DNA from: Asanoa hainanensis
GTDB taxonomy: Bacteria; Actinomycetota; Actinomycetes; Mycobacteriales; Micromonosporaceae
Assembly: GCF_900188485.1 (NCBI RefSeq)
Contig: NZ_FZPH01000022.1
Coordinates: forward strand, 54,098-118,097
Direction: 5' to 3'
Length of the DNA: 64,000 nucleotides
The stretch's first letter is position 1; every line of letters begins with the position of its first letter. The notes under the pieces were generated by a model. The model was not told the DNA's origin, ran no database searches, and saw only the letters and a program-made list of their open reading frames with translations. The translations under genes were made by a program, and so were the position numbers. Of the stretch, positions 1 to 6,660 are shown in pieces.

Positions 1-119
1 TGGATGGTACGCACGGACTCCGGGTCGTCGCCGTACCCGTCGTAGTAGGCGGACATGCCCATGCAACCGAGCCCGAGACGGGAAACCTCGAGGTCACCGC
101 CGAGCGAGACGTTTCTCAT
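1..119 (-). CDS. Aldo/keto reductase, N-terminal fragment cut by the window edge
   Basis: The first 39 codons of a minus-strand gene are visible, starting at the ATG whose complement is at 117-119. The translation runs from MRNVSLGGDLEVSRLGLGC to MGMSAYYDGYGDDPESV, the N-terminal strand and early loop of AKR-superfamily NADPH-dependent oxidoreductases (an AKR13-like pattern). The catalytic tetrad lies beyond the window. It points away from the DUF1905 gene, so the two share a promoter region of about 100 bp. Two further AKR genes lie within 4 kb. The fold is fairly sure; the substrate cannot be judged. Confidence 0.75.
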   Translation of the reverse strand, partial: MRNVSLGGDLEVSRLGLGCMGMSAYYDGYGDDPESVRTI

Positions 120-222
120 CGCGGTTGTTCCTGTTCCGGAGCCGGCCTCCGCGGCCCCTGTTTTCGACCCTAGCTCTAGGTGTACGGCCGGAAATGTCGT
201 AGTGCGATGTGATGCTGAACCG

Positions 223-525
223 GTGAAGTTCTCTTTCGACGCCGAGCTGTGGGTCTGGGAAGCACGGCGCGACGACAGCTGGGTGTTCGTCACGCTGCCG
301 ATCGATGCTTCCGCGGAGATCCGTGACCGCACCGGCGGCGGCCGCCGCGGGTTCGGCTCGGTGCGGGTTCAGGTCGCCATCGGCTCGAGCGTGTGGCGCA
401 CATCGGTCTTTCCGGACAGCGCGAGCGGGTCCTACGTGCTGCCGCTGAAGCGGGCCGTCCGGCGGGCGGAAGGGCTCGACGCGGGCGACGTCGCGACGGT
501 GAGCATCGAGGTGGTCGAGGTCTGA
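223..525 (+). CDS. DUF1905-family small protein
   Basis: This 100-residue protein matches the small DUF1905 fold. It begins VKFSFDAELWVWEARRDDSW, contains the typical GFGSVRVQVAIG strand and WRTSVFPD, and ends in an acidic tail. The reading frame is open from 55, but residues before 223 look like untranslated leader, so I chose the GTG just before KFSFDAELW, where family homology starts. The biochemical role of DUF1905 proteins is not established; some members are fused to YdeI/OmpD-associated domains. No partner gene is obvious here. Confidence 0.7.
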   Translation: MKFSFDAELWVWEARRDDSWVFVTLPIDASAEIRDRTGGGRRGFGSVRVQVAIGSSVWRTSVFPDSASGSYVLPLKRAVRRAEGLDAGDVATVSIEVVEV

Positions 526-736
526 CCGGCGAGCGATCCCACCCGGGGTGCCACCCCTGGGGTCGCGCTGCGGGTCGTCGGGCCAGACGCGGACGGCCGC
601 GACAGGGCCACCGGACCCGGTGGCCCTGGAAGGCGTTACAGGCTAGCCAGCCCGACCGCCACGCACGCCTCGGCCACGACCCGAAAGCCCGGGGAAGGGG
701 GCGCCGGCCTCGGCCGAACCGGCACCCCAACTCGGC

Positions 737-1582
737 TCAGGCCCTGGTTAGGCTCGCGATTTCTGCCTGCGACAGCTTGAGGTCGAGAGCGGCCAGGTTG
801 TCGTCGAGGTGCGCGAGGTCCCCGGTGCCCGGGATCGGCAGCATCGCCGGCGACCGGCCGAGTAGCCAGGCGAGCACGACCTGGCGGGCCGACGCCGAGT
901 GCCGCTCGGCGATCTCGTGGATGGTCGGGTTCTTGTCGAGATCCTGGATGGGCGCCCACGGCAGGAACACCATCGACTCCTGCTCGCACAGGTCGACGAT
1001 GGTCTCCGAGACGCGGTCGTCGACGTTGTAGCGGTTCTGGATCGAGACGATCGGCGTCAGCCGCTGCGCGGCGCGGATCTGCATCTCGTTGACGTTCGAC
1101 AGCCCGATATGCCGGATCTTGCCCTCGTCCTTGAGCTTAACCAGTTCACCGATCGAGTCCTCGAACGGCACATTCGGGTCAGGCCGGTGGAACTGGTAGA
1201 GCGGGATCTGCTCGACCTTGAGCCGGCGCAACGATCCCTCACAAACCTCGCGTAGGTGCTCCGGTCGCCCGTCGGCGGGCCAGCCCACGAACGGTTCGGG
1301 CCGGAGCAGGCCACCTTTGGTGGCGATGACCAGATCCTCCGGGTACGGGTGAAGCGCTTCAGCGATCAGTTCCTCGCTGACGTTCGGCCCGTAGGAGTCG
1401 GCCGTGTCGATGAAGTTGATGCCGGCGTCGACCACACGGCGAAGCACCGCGATGGCCTCGTCCTTGTCTGCGGGCGGCCCCCAGATGCCCGGCCCGGTGA
1501 TGCGCATGGCGCCGTAACCGAACCGGTTGACGGTGAGATCTCCGCCGACGTCGATCGTCCCCGCGGAACTGGCGTTGGGCAT
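737..1582 (-). CDS. Aldo/keto reductase (paralogue A)
   Basis: A 281-residue NAD(P)H-dependent oxidoreductase of the AKR superfamily (TIM barrel, cytosolic). The catalytic tetrad is visible: Asp59 and Tyr64 in FIDTADSYG, Lys89 in VIATKGG and His132 in YQFHRPD. The C-terminal cofactor region with PIPGTGDLAHLDDN is complete. I chose the ATG at 1580-1582 because the paralogue at 2873-3736 starts with the same MPNAS sequence; seven upstream codons are also open. The two paralogues are similar along their whole length and came from a duplication. The natural carbonyl substrate is unknown. Confidence 0.9.
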   Translation of the reverse strand: MPNASSAGTIDVGGDLTVNRFGYGAMRITGPGIWGPPADKDEAIAVLRRVVDAGINFIDTADSYGPNVSEELIAEALHPYPEDLVIATKGGLLRPEPFVGWPADGRPEHLREVCEGSLRRLKVEQIPLYQFHRPDPNVPFEDSIGELVKLKDEGKIRHIGLSNVNEMQIRAAQRLTPIVSIQNRYNVDDRVSETIVDLCEQESMVFLPWAPIQDLDKNPTIHEIAERHSASARQVVLAWLLGRSPAMLPIPGTGDLAHLDDNLAALDLKLSQAEIASLTRA

Positions 1583-1686
1583 GGTGCGGACACTCCAATC
1601 CAAGTATCGGAGGTGAGCGCGACACGCGTCCGCCTCCGCGTCGCTGCGAGCGTATCTCCGGTGGGTTACTTGCGTACGGTGGGCGA

Positions 1687-2157
1687 ATGGCGTTGGCGGT
1701 CGGCGACGAACGGATGCTCGCGGCGGAGCTCTTCAACCGTGTCTGGGAACTGCTGGAACGCACCGACCGGACCCCGGCGGACGACGACACCATGCTGCAC
1801 ATGGCCCACGCCAGCCGACATCATTGGGGTCAGGTCGGTGAACCGGTCAACCTGGTGCGCGGCGAGTGGCAGTGCTCCCGGGTGTACGCGGTACTCGGCC
1901 GGGCCGAACCAGCCACCTACCACGCCCAGCGGTGTCTCGATCTCTGCGTCGAGCACGAGATAGGCGACTTCGACCTGGCGTACGCATACGAGGCTCTGGC
2001 CAGGGCAGCGTACGTGGGTGGCGACCCGACCGCGGCCGCGTTGCTGGAGCAGGCGCGCGAGGCGGCAGCGACCATCGCGGAGGCGGACGATCGCGCGCTG
2101 GTCGAGGCCGACCTGCAGGCACTGACCACGAAACACCCGGCACCCGCGTCGGACTAG
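1687..2157 (+). CDS. Hypothetical helical (TPR-like) protein
   Basis: A 156-residue, Ala-rich, all-helical protein with no signal peptide or membrane segment. Pairs of helices such as WQCSRVYAVLGRAEPATYHAQRCLDL and FDLAYAYEALARAAYVGGDPTAAALLEQAREAA have the spacing and small-residue pattern of tetratricopeptide repeats, so a protein-interaction role is likely. It diverges from AKR paralogue A and is followed by a repeat-rich non-coding region. I cannot assign a specific function. Confidence 0.7.
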   Translation: MALAVGDERMLAAELFNRVWELLERTDRTPADDDTMLHMAHASRHHWGQVGEPVNLVRGEWQCSRVYAVLGRAEPATYHAQRCLDLCVEHEIGDFDLAYAYEALARAAYVGGDPTAAALLEQAREAAATIAEADDRALVEADLQALTTKHPAPASD

Positions 2158-2872
2158 CAGCGCTCCGACTTCGCGTGCGCCTTCGGCGCGCCCGCACACT
2201 GCCGCCGCGCCGCGCATCACGAACGCCGTCCGCGCACAGCTGCGTCGCGCACCAACGGCACTGCTCACGGCCCGGCGTGCCGCACACGATCGGCACTGGC
2301 CGCACAGCGCACCATGGCCGCTGGCCCCGTGCACCATCGGCACTGGCCGCGCAGCGCGCCATGGCTGCTGGCCAGTGCACCGCCGCGCGCACACCATCGG
2401 CGCTGGCCGCACAGCGCACCATGGCTGCTGGCCAGTGCACCGCCGCGCGCACACCATCGACATCGACACTGGCCGCACAGCGCACCATGAGCACTGGCCC
2501 GCGCGCCGCCGGGCCGCACACCATCGGACTGCCTGCGCACCGCCGGGCCGCGCGCCCGCACGTCTCACTGTCCGCACAGTCGCAAGCACCGGCCCCGGCA
2601 CCAGTGGGCGCCCGGCCGGGCGCCTTTCGACCCCGCCGGCTCCCCGAGGTCCACCGCCGGTTCGGCGCCCGTCGCCAGCTCCTCGGCGTCCGCGATGCCG
2701 TCGACCCGCCGGCCAATCGGCACCACCCGCGCACTACCGCGTCGCGCACCATGCGCGCTGTTCGCGAACTACGGCGCCGTACACCGGCGGCACTGCCTGC
2801 TCTGCCCAATCCCCCGCGCGGCCTGGCGCTGGCGCGTCGCTCGGGTCGCGAGGTTGTTCTCGTGCGAGTCCG
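2158..2872. other. Repeat-rich intergenic region without a convincing gene
   Basis: About 715 bp separate the TPR-like gene from the next aldo/keto reductase. Several frames stay open, but their translations are Arg/Ala/Cys-rich and reflect repeated DNA rather than a conserved protein. The main content is the minisatellite at 2294-2510, listed separately. The flanks are GC-rich and show no promoter, tRNA or terminator that I can recognise. Confidence 0.6.
2294..2510. repeat. Tandem repeat of roughly 60 bp with internal hairpins (about four copies)
   Basis: Copies begin with CACTGGCC or CGCTGGCC at 2294, 2341, 2401 and 2467, so the steps are 47, 60 and 66 bp. The copies at 2341-2400 and 2401-2460 differ at only four of 60 positions. 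Within a copy, CACTGGCC (2341-2348) is complementary to GGCCAGTG (2370-2377), giving a hairpin. In the next copy the left arm is CGCTGGCC, which still pairs through a G-T wobble. A small internal AGC/GCT complement lies between the arms. This is a degenerate minisatellite of structured units. Confidence 0.75.
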
Positions 2873-3736
2873 TCAGCTTCCGAGTTGGGTCAAGGCCCCG
2901 ATCTCGGCGCGGGTGAGGTTCAGGTCGAGGGCGGCCATGTTGTCGTCGAGGTGTGCCGGGTCGCCGGTGCCCGCGATCGGTAGCGTTGCCGACGAGCGGC
3001 CGAGTAGCCAGGCCAGTGCGACCTGGCGTGGAGTGGCCGAGTGTCGTTCCGAGATCTCGGCCATCGTCGGGTTGTCCGCGTTCTGGATCGGCGCGTACGG
3101 GATGAAGACCATCTGCTCCTCCTCGCACAGGTCCAGGATGGACTCCGAGCGCCGGTCGTCGACGTTGTAGCGGTTCTGAATCGAGACGATCGGCACCATC
3201 TGCTGGGCGACGCGGATCTGCTCCTCGGTCACGTTGGACAGTCCGACATGGAGGACCTTGCCTTCCTCCTTGAGCCGCACCACGCCGGTCATCGACTCTT
3301 CGAACGGCACCTTCGGGTCCGTTTTGTGGAACTGGAACAGCGGGATCTGCTCTAGTCGAAGACGCCGCAGCGACCCCTCGCAGGCCTCGACGATGTGTTC
3401 CGGACGCCCGTCCTTCGGCCAGAACCCGTCTGCCTCGCCGTCGTCCGGGCCCGTGCGGTACATGCCGGCCTTCGTCGCGATGACCAGATCGTCCGGGTAC
3501 GGATAGAGCGCCTCGGCGATCAGCTCCTCGCTCACGTTGGGTCCGTAGGAGTCCGCCGTGTCGATGAAGTTGATTCCCTGCTCGACCGCCCGACGCAGGA
3601 CCGCGATGGCGTTCTCCTTGCTTTCCGGCGGACCCCAGATGCCCGGCCCGGTGATCCGCATGGCTCCGAAACCGAACCGGTTAACGGTGATGTCCCCACC
3701 GATGTCGATGGTCCCCGCGGCACTGGCGTTCGGCAT
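2873..3736 (-). CDS. Aldo/keto reductase (paralogue B)
   Basis: A 287-residue AKR-superfamily oxidoreductase closely related to the gene at 737-1582. The tetrad is complete: Asp59 and Tyr64 in FIDTADSYG, Lys89 in VIATKAG, and the His of FQFHKTD. It differs mainly by an insertion after the catalytic Lys (GMYRTGPDDGEADGFWPKDG), which would alter the substrate loop. I chose the ATG at 3734-3736 by alignment with paralogue A; the frame is open for 32 more codons upstream, but that stretch is charged and unlike the family. Cytosolic carbonyl reduction is expected; the substrate is unknown. Confidence 0.9.
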   Translation of the reverse strand: MPNASAAGTIDIGGDITVNRFGFGAMRITGPGIWGPPESKENAIAVLRRAVEQGINFIDTADSYGPNVSEELIAEALYPYPDDLVIATKAGMYRTGPDDGEADGFWPKDGRPEHIVEACEGSLRRLRLEQIPLFQFHKTDPKVPFEESMTGVVRLKEEGKVLHVGLSNVTEEQIRVAQQMVPIVSIQNRYNVDDRRSESILDLCEEEQMVFIPYAPIQNADNPTMAEISERHSATPRQVALAWLLGRSSATLPIAGTGDPAHLDDNMAALDLNLTRAEIGALTQLGS

Positions 3737-3892
3737 GGCGCGTCTCCAATCCCAGGCAAATCGGAGGCTCCTGGTTGATCCGCCCTCTTCGGAGCCTAGC
3801 TCCGACCCACCGGTACGCCCTCGTTCGAGCATCTTGAGGCATATGGGGGATCTGTGACAGCGACCTCGCGGTCGGCGGCTCCAGTCGGCGCC

Positions 3893-4471
3893 CTAGCGCG
3901 TCGAGCGCCTGGCCGCCCGACGCTCTCCGACGCTGCGAAACGCCGGCCACTCGACCGTCAAGCCACCGCCGACCGGCACCGCCCGCCACCGCTCTGCGGC
4001 GACCCGCAGCGCCTCGATGGCAGCCCGCACCGCCTCGATCGGTGGGGCGTCCTCGGGACGCGTCGCAAACCATTGCGAGGTCAGCTTCCGGAGGTCAGCG
4101 CCCGGCTCCGCGGCCGCTGCCTCGACGAATCCACCTAGGAGCTCGGCATGCTGGATGCGATCGCGATACTCGCGGATCAACCTGGCCGACCGCTCAGCCG
4201 CGTGCGGCGGGCGCCGCCCGGACTGGTGGTTCATGCTCTTGAACACGACGCCGCCCGCGATCGCGCCCCAGATGCCGTCAGGGACACGCATCGCGTCCTC
4301 GACGGTGAAATGCACCAGGTCGTGCGGCAGTTCCGCGGTGATAGGCCCCGCGTTCATTCGATAGACGACGCCGTCGTCGCGCTCGATCAAGATCGAGCCC
4401 CAGACATGGTCTGCAGGTCGATCGAAAGTCACTCGCACCCCACCAGCGTGAAACACCAGACGCCACGGCAT
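3893..4471 (-). CDS. Hypothetical protein, actinobacterial type
   Basis: A 192-residue soluble protein starting MPWRLVFHAGGVRVTFDRP. The first 80 residues alternate in a beta-rich pattern (VWGSILIERDDGVVYRMN, ELPHDLVHFTVEDAM). The rest is helical and charged. There is no signal peptide or membrane helix, and I do not recognise a named domain. An open extension to 4537 exists, but it reads into the repeat-rich spacer and is Arg/Pro/Cys-rich, so the internal ATG is preferred. Codon use matches the neighbouring genes, so I think it is real, but nothing in the context suggests a role. Confidence 0.6.
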   Translation of the reverse strand: MPWRLVFHAGGVRVTFDRPADHVWGSILIERDDGVVYRMNAGPITAELPHDLVHFTVEDAMRVPDGIWGAIAGGVVFKSMNHQSGRRPPHAAERSARLIREYRDRIQHAELLGGFVEAAAAEPGADLRKLTSQWFATRPEDAPPIEAVRAAIEALRVAAERWRAVPVGGGLTVEWPAFRSVGERRAARRSTR

Positions 4472-4570
4472 CAACCGGTTAACCGCCCGCACGCACGGAG
4501 CGGCAATCCGAACGCGGCACGGCACAACCGGCCGCACGCGCGAAGCGGCCGTCGGTGGTGGGATGCGGTC

Positions 4571-4730
4571 GGCTGGTCGTGGCGGGGCGTGCCCGAATCG
4601 CCGCGCCGCGCGGTCCGCTGGTCATGGCGGGACGCGCCCGAATCGCCGCTCCGCGCGGTCGTCCAGTCATGGCGGGACGCGCCCGAATCGCCGCGCCGCG
4701 CGGTCGTCCGGTTGTGACGTGACGTGCGTG
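4571..4730. repeat. 45-bp tandem repeat, just over three copies
   Basis: The marker CGAATCGCCG starts at 4594, 4639 and 4684, giving an exact 45-bp period, with a degenerate partial copy at the right end. Units differ by a few substitutions. On the minus strand the period would encode a 15-residue motif like RRGDSGASRHDxxTA, because 45 is divisible by three. The flanking 4488-4560 stretch has weaker 44-45 bp similarity. The repeat fills most of the roughly 300-bp spacer between two minus-strand genes (4472-4768). I see no promoter elements in it. Confidence 0.75.
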
Positions 4731-4768
4731 GATGGACCAACTCGACAGCTGTGGTCGCGTGGTTCGGG

Positions 4769-5296
4769 TTAACCGTTTGAGGGCCGGCGCCCGGTATACC
4801 CACGGTCGCGGGCAAGGCGGGACAGGATCGGGCGGATGCTCAGCGCCGTACCCCCGAGGGCCACCATCCCCACACCAAGGTCGACCGAGAGTCGACCCTG
4901 GCTGGCCCAGTAGACGTCCTTGAGGTCCAGCAACAGTGCGAACTCATCGACGATCAACGCGAGACCGGAGCCGTAGACCACCCCGGTCGCGGGATGGCGG
5001 CGGACGTCCTCGCAGCCGGCTACCGCCAGGGCGCCGACCGCGCTGACCATGCCGATGCCCCACATGTAGTGGTGGAGATGGATGCCGCCGATGCTGACGT
5101 TGTGGAAACCCGTGCCGCCTCGGCGAATGCTGTAGGTGATCGCCCGGACCGCGCCGAAGGTGACCGTGAAGCCGAGCCAGGACCAGAGCACCGAGCGTTC
5201 GTTCGGAGCGAGCTCTTCGCGGTACGCCCGGCGGAGCTCGGCGGGCGTGGGCACAGCGGCCTTCGACGTCGGAGTGTCGTCGGAGGCGTCGGCCAT
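4769..5296 (-). CDS. Integral membrane protein with HxHH motif
   Basis: A 175-residue protein with an approximately 30-residue charged cytoplasmic N-terminus followed by four or so hydrophobic segments (about 36-55, 78-96, 107-125 and 138-156). Conserved-looking polar residues sit in or near membrane segments: His73, His75 and His76 in GGIHLHHYMWGIG, and Asp117-Glu118 in GLALIVDEFALLLDLKDVYW. Such buried His/Asp residues could bind a metal or catalyse a membrane hydrolase reaction, but that is inference. It lies 36 bp downstream of the MerR gene on the same strand and might be co-transcribed with it. Confidence 0.75.
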   Translation of the reverse strand: MADASDDTPTSKAAVPTPAELRRAYREELAPNERSVLWSWLGFTVTFGAVRAITYSIRRGGTGFHNVSIGGIHLHHYMWGIGMVSAVGALAVAGCEDVRRHPATGVVYGSGLALIVDEFALLLDLKDVYWASQGRLSVDLGVGMVALGGTALSIRPILSRLARDRGYTGRRPSNG

Positions 5297-5332
5297 GCCG
5301 TCAACGTACCGTCATATGGGTCTTTTTCGGGT

Positions 5333-5743
5333 TTAATCGCCCGAAGACCTGCCGCCCGACCACAGCCCGGCCGCCGTGCCCTCGGCCAGGCGCTTCTCGT
5401 ACACCCGCACCTTGTAGCTGATCATGCTCAGGCCGACCGACAGCTCCCGCATCTGCGACTCGATCCGATCCTGGTGCTCGCGCAACAGCGCCAGGCGCTC
5501 CGGCTCGTTGCCCACCCCGTCGCGCACCAGGTCGGCGTACTTCCGGATCGTCTCCAGCGGCATCCCCGTGTCCCGCAGCCGCGCACACAGCTCCACCCAC
5601 CCGATGTCGCCGTCCGAGTAGACGCGCCGGCCGCCCGGGTCGCGGACGATCGGGCCGACGAACAAGCCCTCACGCTCGTAGAAACGCAACGCGTGCACGC
5701 TCAGCCCGGTCCGGGCGGCGACCTCTCCGATTCCGTACGCCAT
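5333..5743 (-). CDS. MerR-family transcriptional regulator
   Basis: A 136-residue regulator. The N-terminal winged helix-turn-helix is typical of MerR (YGIGEVAARTGLSVHALRFYEREGL, then a wing with DPGGRRVYSDGDIGWVELC). A long dimerisation helix follows, with Leu and Arg heptads at about 80-120. There are no Cys residues in the effector tail, so a metal or redox Cys sensor is unlikely and a small-molecule ligand is more probable. A GTG one codon upstream is an alternative start. It diverges from the SDR gene, and the shared spacer holds an overlong-spacer promoter with a palindrome, listed separately, so the SDR gene is the likely target. Confidence 0.9.
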   Translation of the reverse strand: MAYGIGEVAARTGLSVHALRFYEREGLFVGPIVRDPGGRRVYSDGDIGWVELCARLRDTGMPLETIRKYADLVRDGVGNEPERLALLREHQDRIESQMRELSVGLSMISYKVRVYEKRLAEGTAAGLWSGGRSSGD

Positions 5744-5759
5744 CACCGCAGGTTAGCGC

Positions 5760-5790
5760 TTGAGCTAGAGCCCGCTCTAAGTCCTATGGT
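5760..5790 (+). promoter_or_regulatory. MerR-type promoter with 19-bp spacer and palindromic operator; leaderless
   Basis: The -35 element TTGAGC (5760-5765) and -10 element TATGGT (5785-5790) are separated by exactly 19 bp, the long spacer that MerR activators untwist. The spacer holds the perfect inverted repeat TAGAG-CCCG-CTCTA at 5766-5779. The ATG of the SDR gene starts at 5797, only 6 bp after the -10 element, so the transcript is expected to start at or next to the initiation codon and be leaderless. Confidence 0.75.
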
Positions 5791-5796
5791 CCGCCC

Positions 5797-6489
5797 ATGA
5801 CAGTCACCCTGATCACTGGCGGATCGTCCGGCATCGGCGCCGCAACCGCACGGCAGCTGATGAACCTGGGCCAGCACGTCGCCGTCACGGGCCGGCGGGC
5901 CGATCGACTTGAACGGTTCAGCACCGAGAACCCGGACGCACTGACGCTCGTCTCCGACAGCGCGGTGCCCACCGAGGTGCAGGCCGCCGTCGACAGCACG
6001 GTGGCCAACTTCGGGAGGCTCGACAACGTGGTCGCCAACGCCGGGTACGCCACGCACGACGGCCTCGACGGCGGCGATCCCGAAGCCTGGCGCGACATGG
6101 TCCTCACCAACGTGCTCGGCCCGGCGGCCCTGATCCGCGCGGCGCTCCCCCATCTCGCCAAAGCCCGCGGCCGCATCGTGCTGGTCGGCAGCGTCGCCGG
6201 GCTGCTGCACACGCCGGGCAACATCTACGGCGCCACGAAGTGGGCGCTGACCGGCCTCGCCGGCAACACCCGCCAACTGGTGAGCGACCAGGGCGTCGGC
6301 GTCACGCTCGTCTCGCCGGGCGGCACCGACACGGACTTCTTCGGACCGGTCGGCGGCGCACCGGCAGGTCGGCCAGGCGGCTACCTCACGGCCGAGCAGG
6401 TCGCGGCCAGCATCGTCTGGGCCCTGACCCAACCCGAGGGCGTCGACATCAGCACGATCACGATGCGCCGAATCGGTTCACCTCTGTAG
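5797..6489 (+). CDS. SDR-family oxidoreductase
   Basis: A 230-residue classical short-chain dehydrogenase/reductase. The Rossmann glycine motif is at the N-terminus (LITGGSSGIGAA), followed by TGRRADRL, which favours NADP(H). Catalytic Ser is in VLVGSVAG and the YxxxK pair is in IYGATKWAL. The C-terminus (VGVTLVSPGGTDTDFF, then STITMRRIGSPL) is complete. The protein is probably a cytosolic tetramer reducing or oxidising a small alcohol/carbonyl. The start codon is fixed by the promoter position: it lies 6 bp after the -10 box. Regulation by the divergent MerR protein is inferred from the operator. Confidence 0.92.
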   Translation: MTVTLITGGSSGIGAATARQLMNLGQHVAVTGRRADRLERFSTENPDALTLVSDSAVPTEVQAAVDSTVANFGRLDNVVANAGYATHDGLDGGDPEAWRDMVLTNVLGPAALIRAALPHLAKARGRIVLVGSVAGLLHTPGNIYGATKWALTGLAGNTRQLVSDQGVGVTLVSPGGTDTDFFGPVGGAPAGRPGGYLTAEQVAASIVWALTQPEGVDISTITMRRIGSPL

Positions 6490-6524
6490 CCCGGACCCCG
6501 TCGCCGCTACCGAAAGGCGCACCT

Positions 6525-6572
6525 CTGCAAAAACATGATGCCAACCTGCAAGCGCACTACAAGATTCTGCAA
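6525..6572 (+). promoter_or_regulatory. Three CTGCAA direct repeats phased at 21 bp
   Basis: CTGCAA occurs at 6525, 6546 and 6567, a spacing of exactly 21 bp or two helical turns, so all three copies face the same side of the DNA. They lie in an unusually AT-rich stretch upstream of the glycoside hydrolase gene. A possible promoter follows: TTGTGT near 6589-6594, then TAAGGT 18 bp on. The regular phasing suggests cooperative binding of a regulator. The binding protein is unknown. Confidence 0.45.
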
Positions 6573-6660
6573 ATTATAGACAGACGCTTGTGTAATCGAC
6601 ATCGATGGCTCTAAGGTCAGGGTCCCCATTTCCCTACCTCGCCACAGAAACGAGTCCTTG

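Noticed and set aside
2294..2510. CRISPR-like array
   Set aside because: Units are contiguous, degenerate and unequally spaced with no unique spacers, and no cas gene is in the window.
1866..3170. A 434-codon plus-strand frame across the repeat region
   Set aside because: It overlaps two real genes in other frames, and its core is only translated minisatellite (Arg/Ala/Thr repeats).
4471..4815. Minus-strand frame encoding RGDSG repeats as a secreted repeat peptide
   Set aside because: It has no signal peptide or ribosome-binding site, overlaps the end of the membrane-protein gene, and its repeats are explained by the 45-bp DNA repeat.
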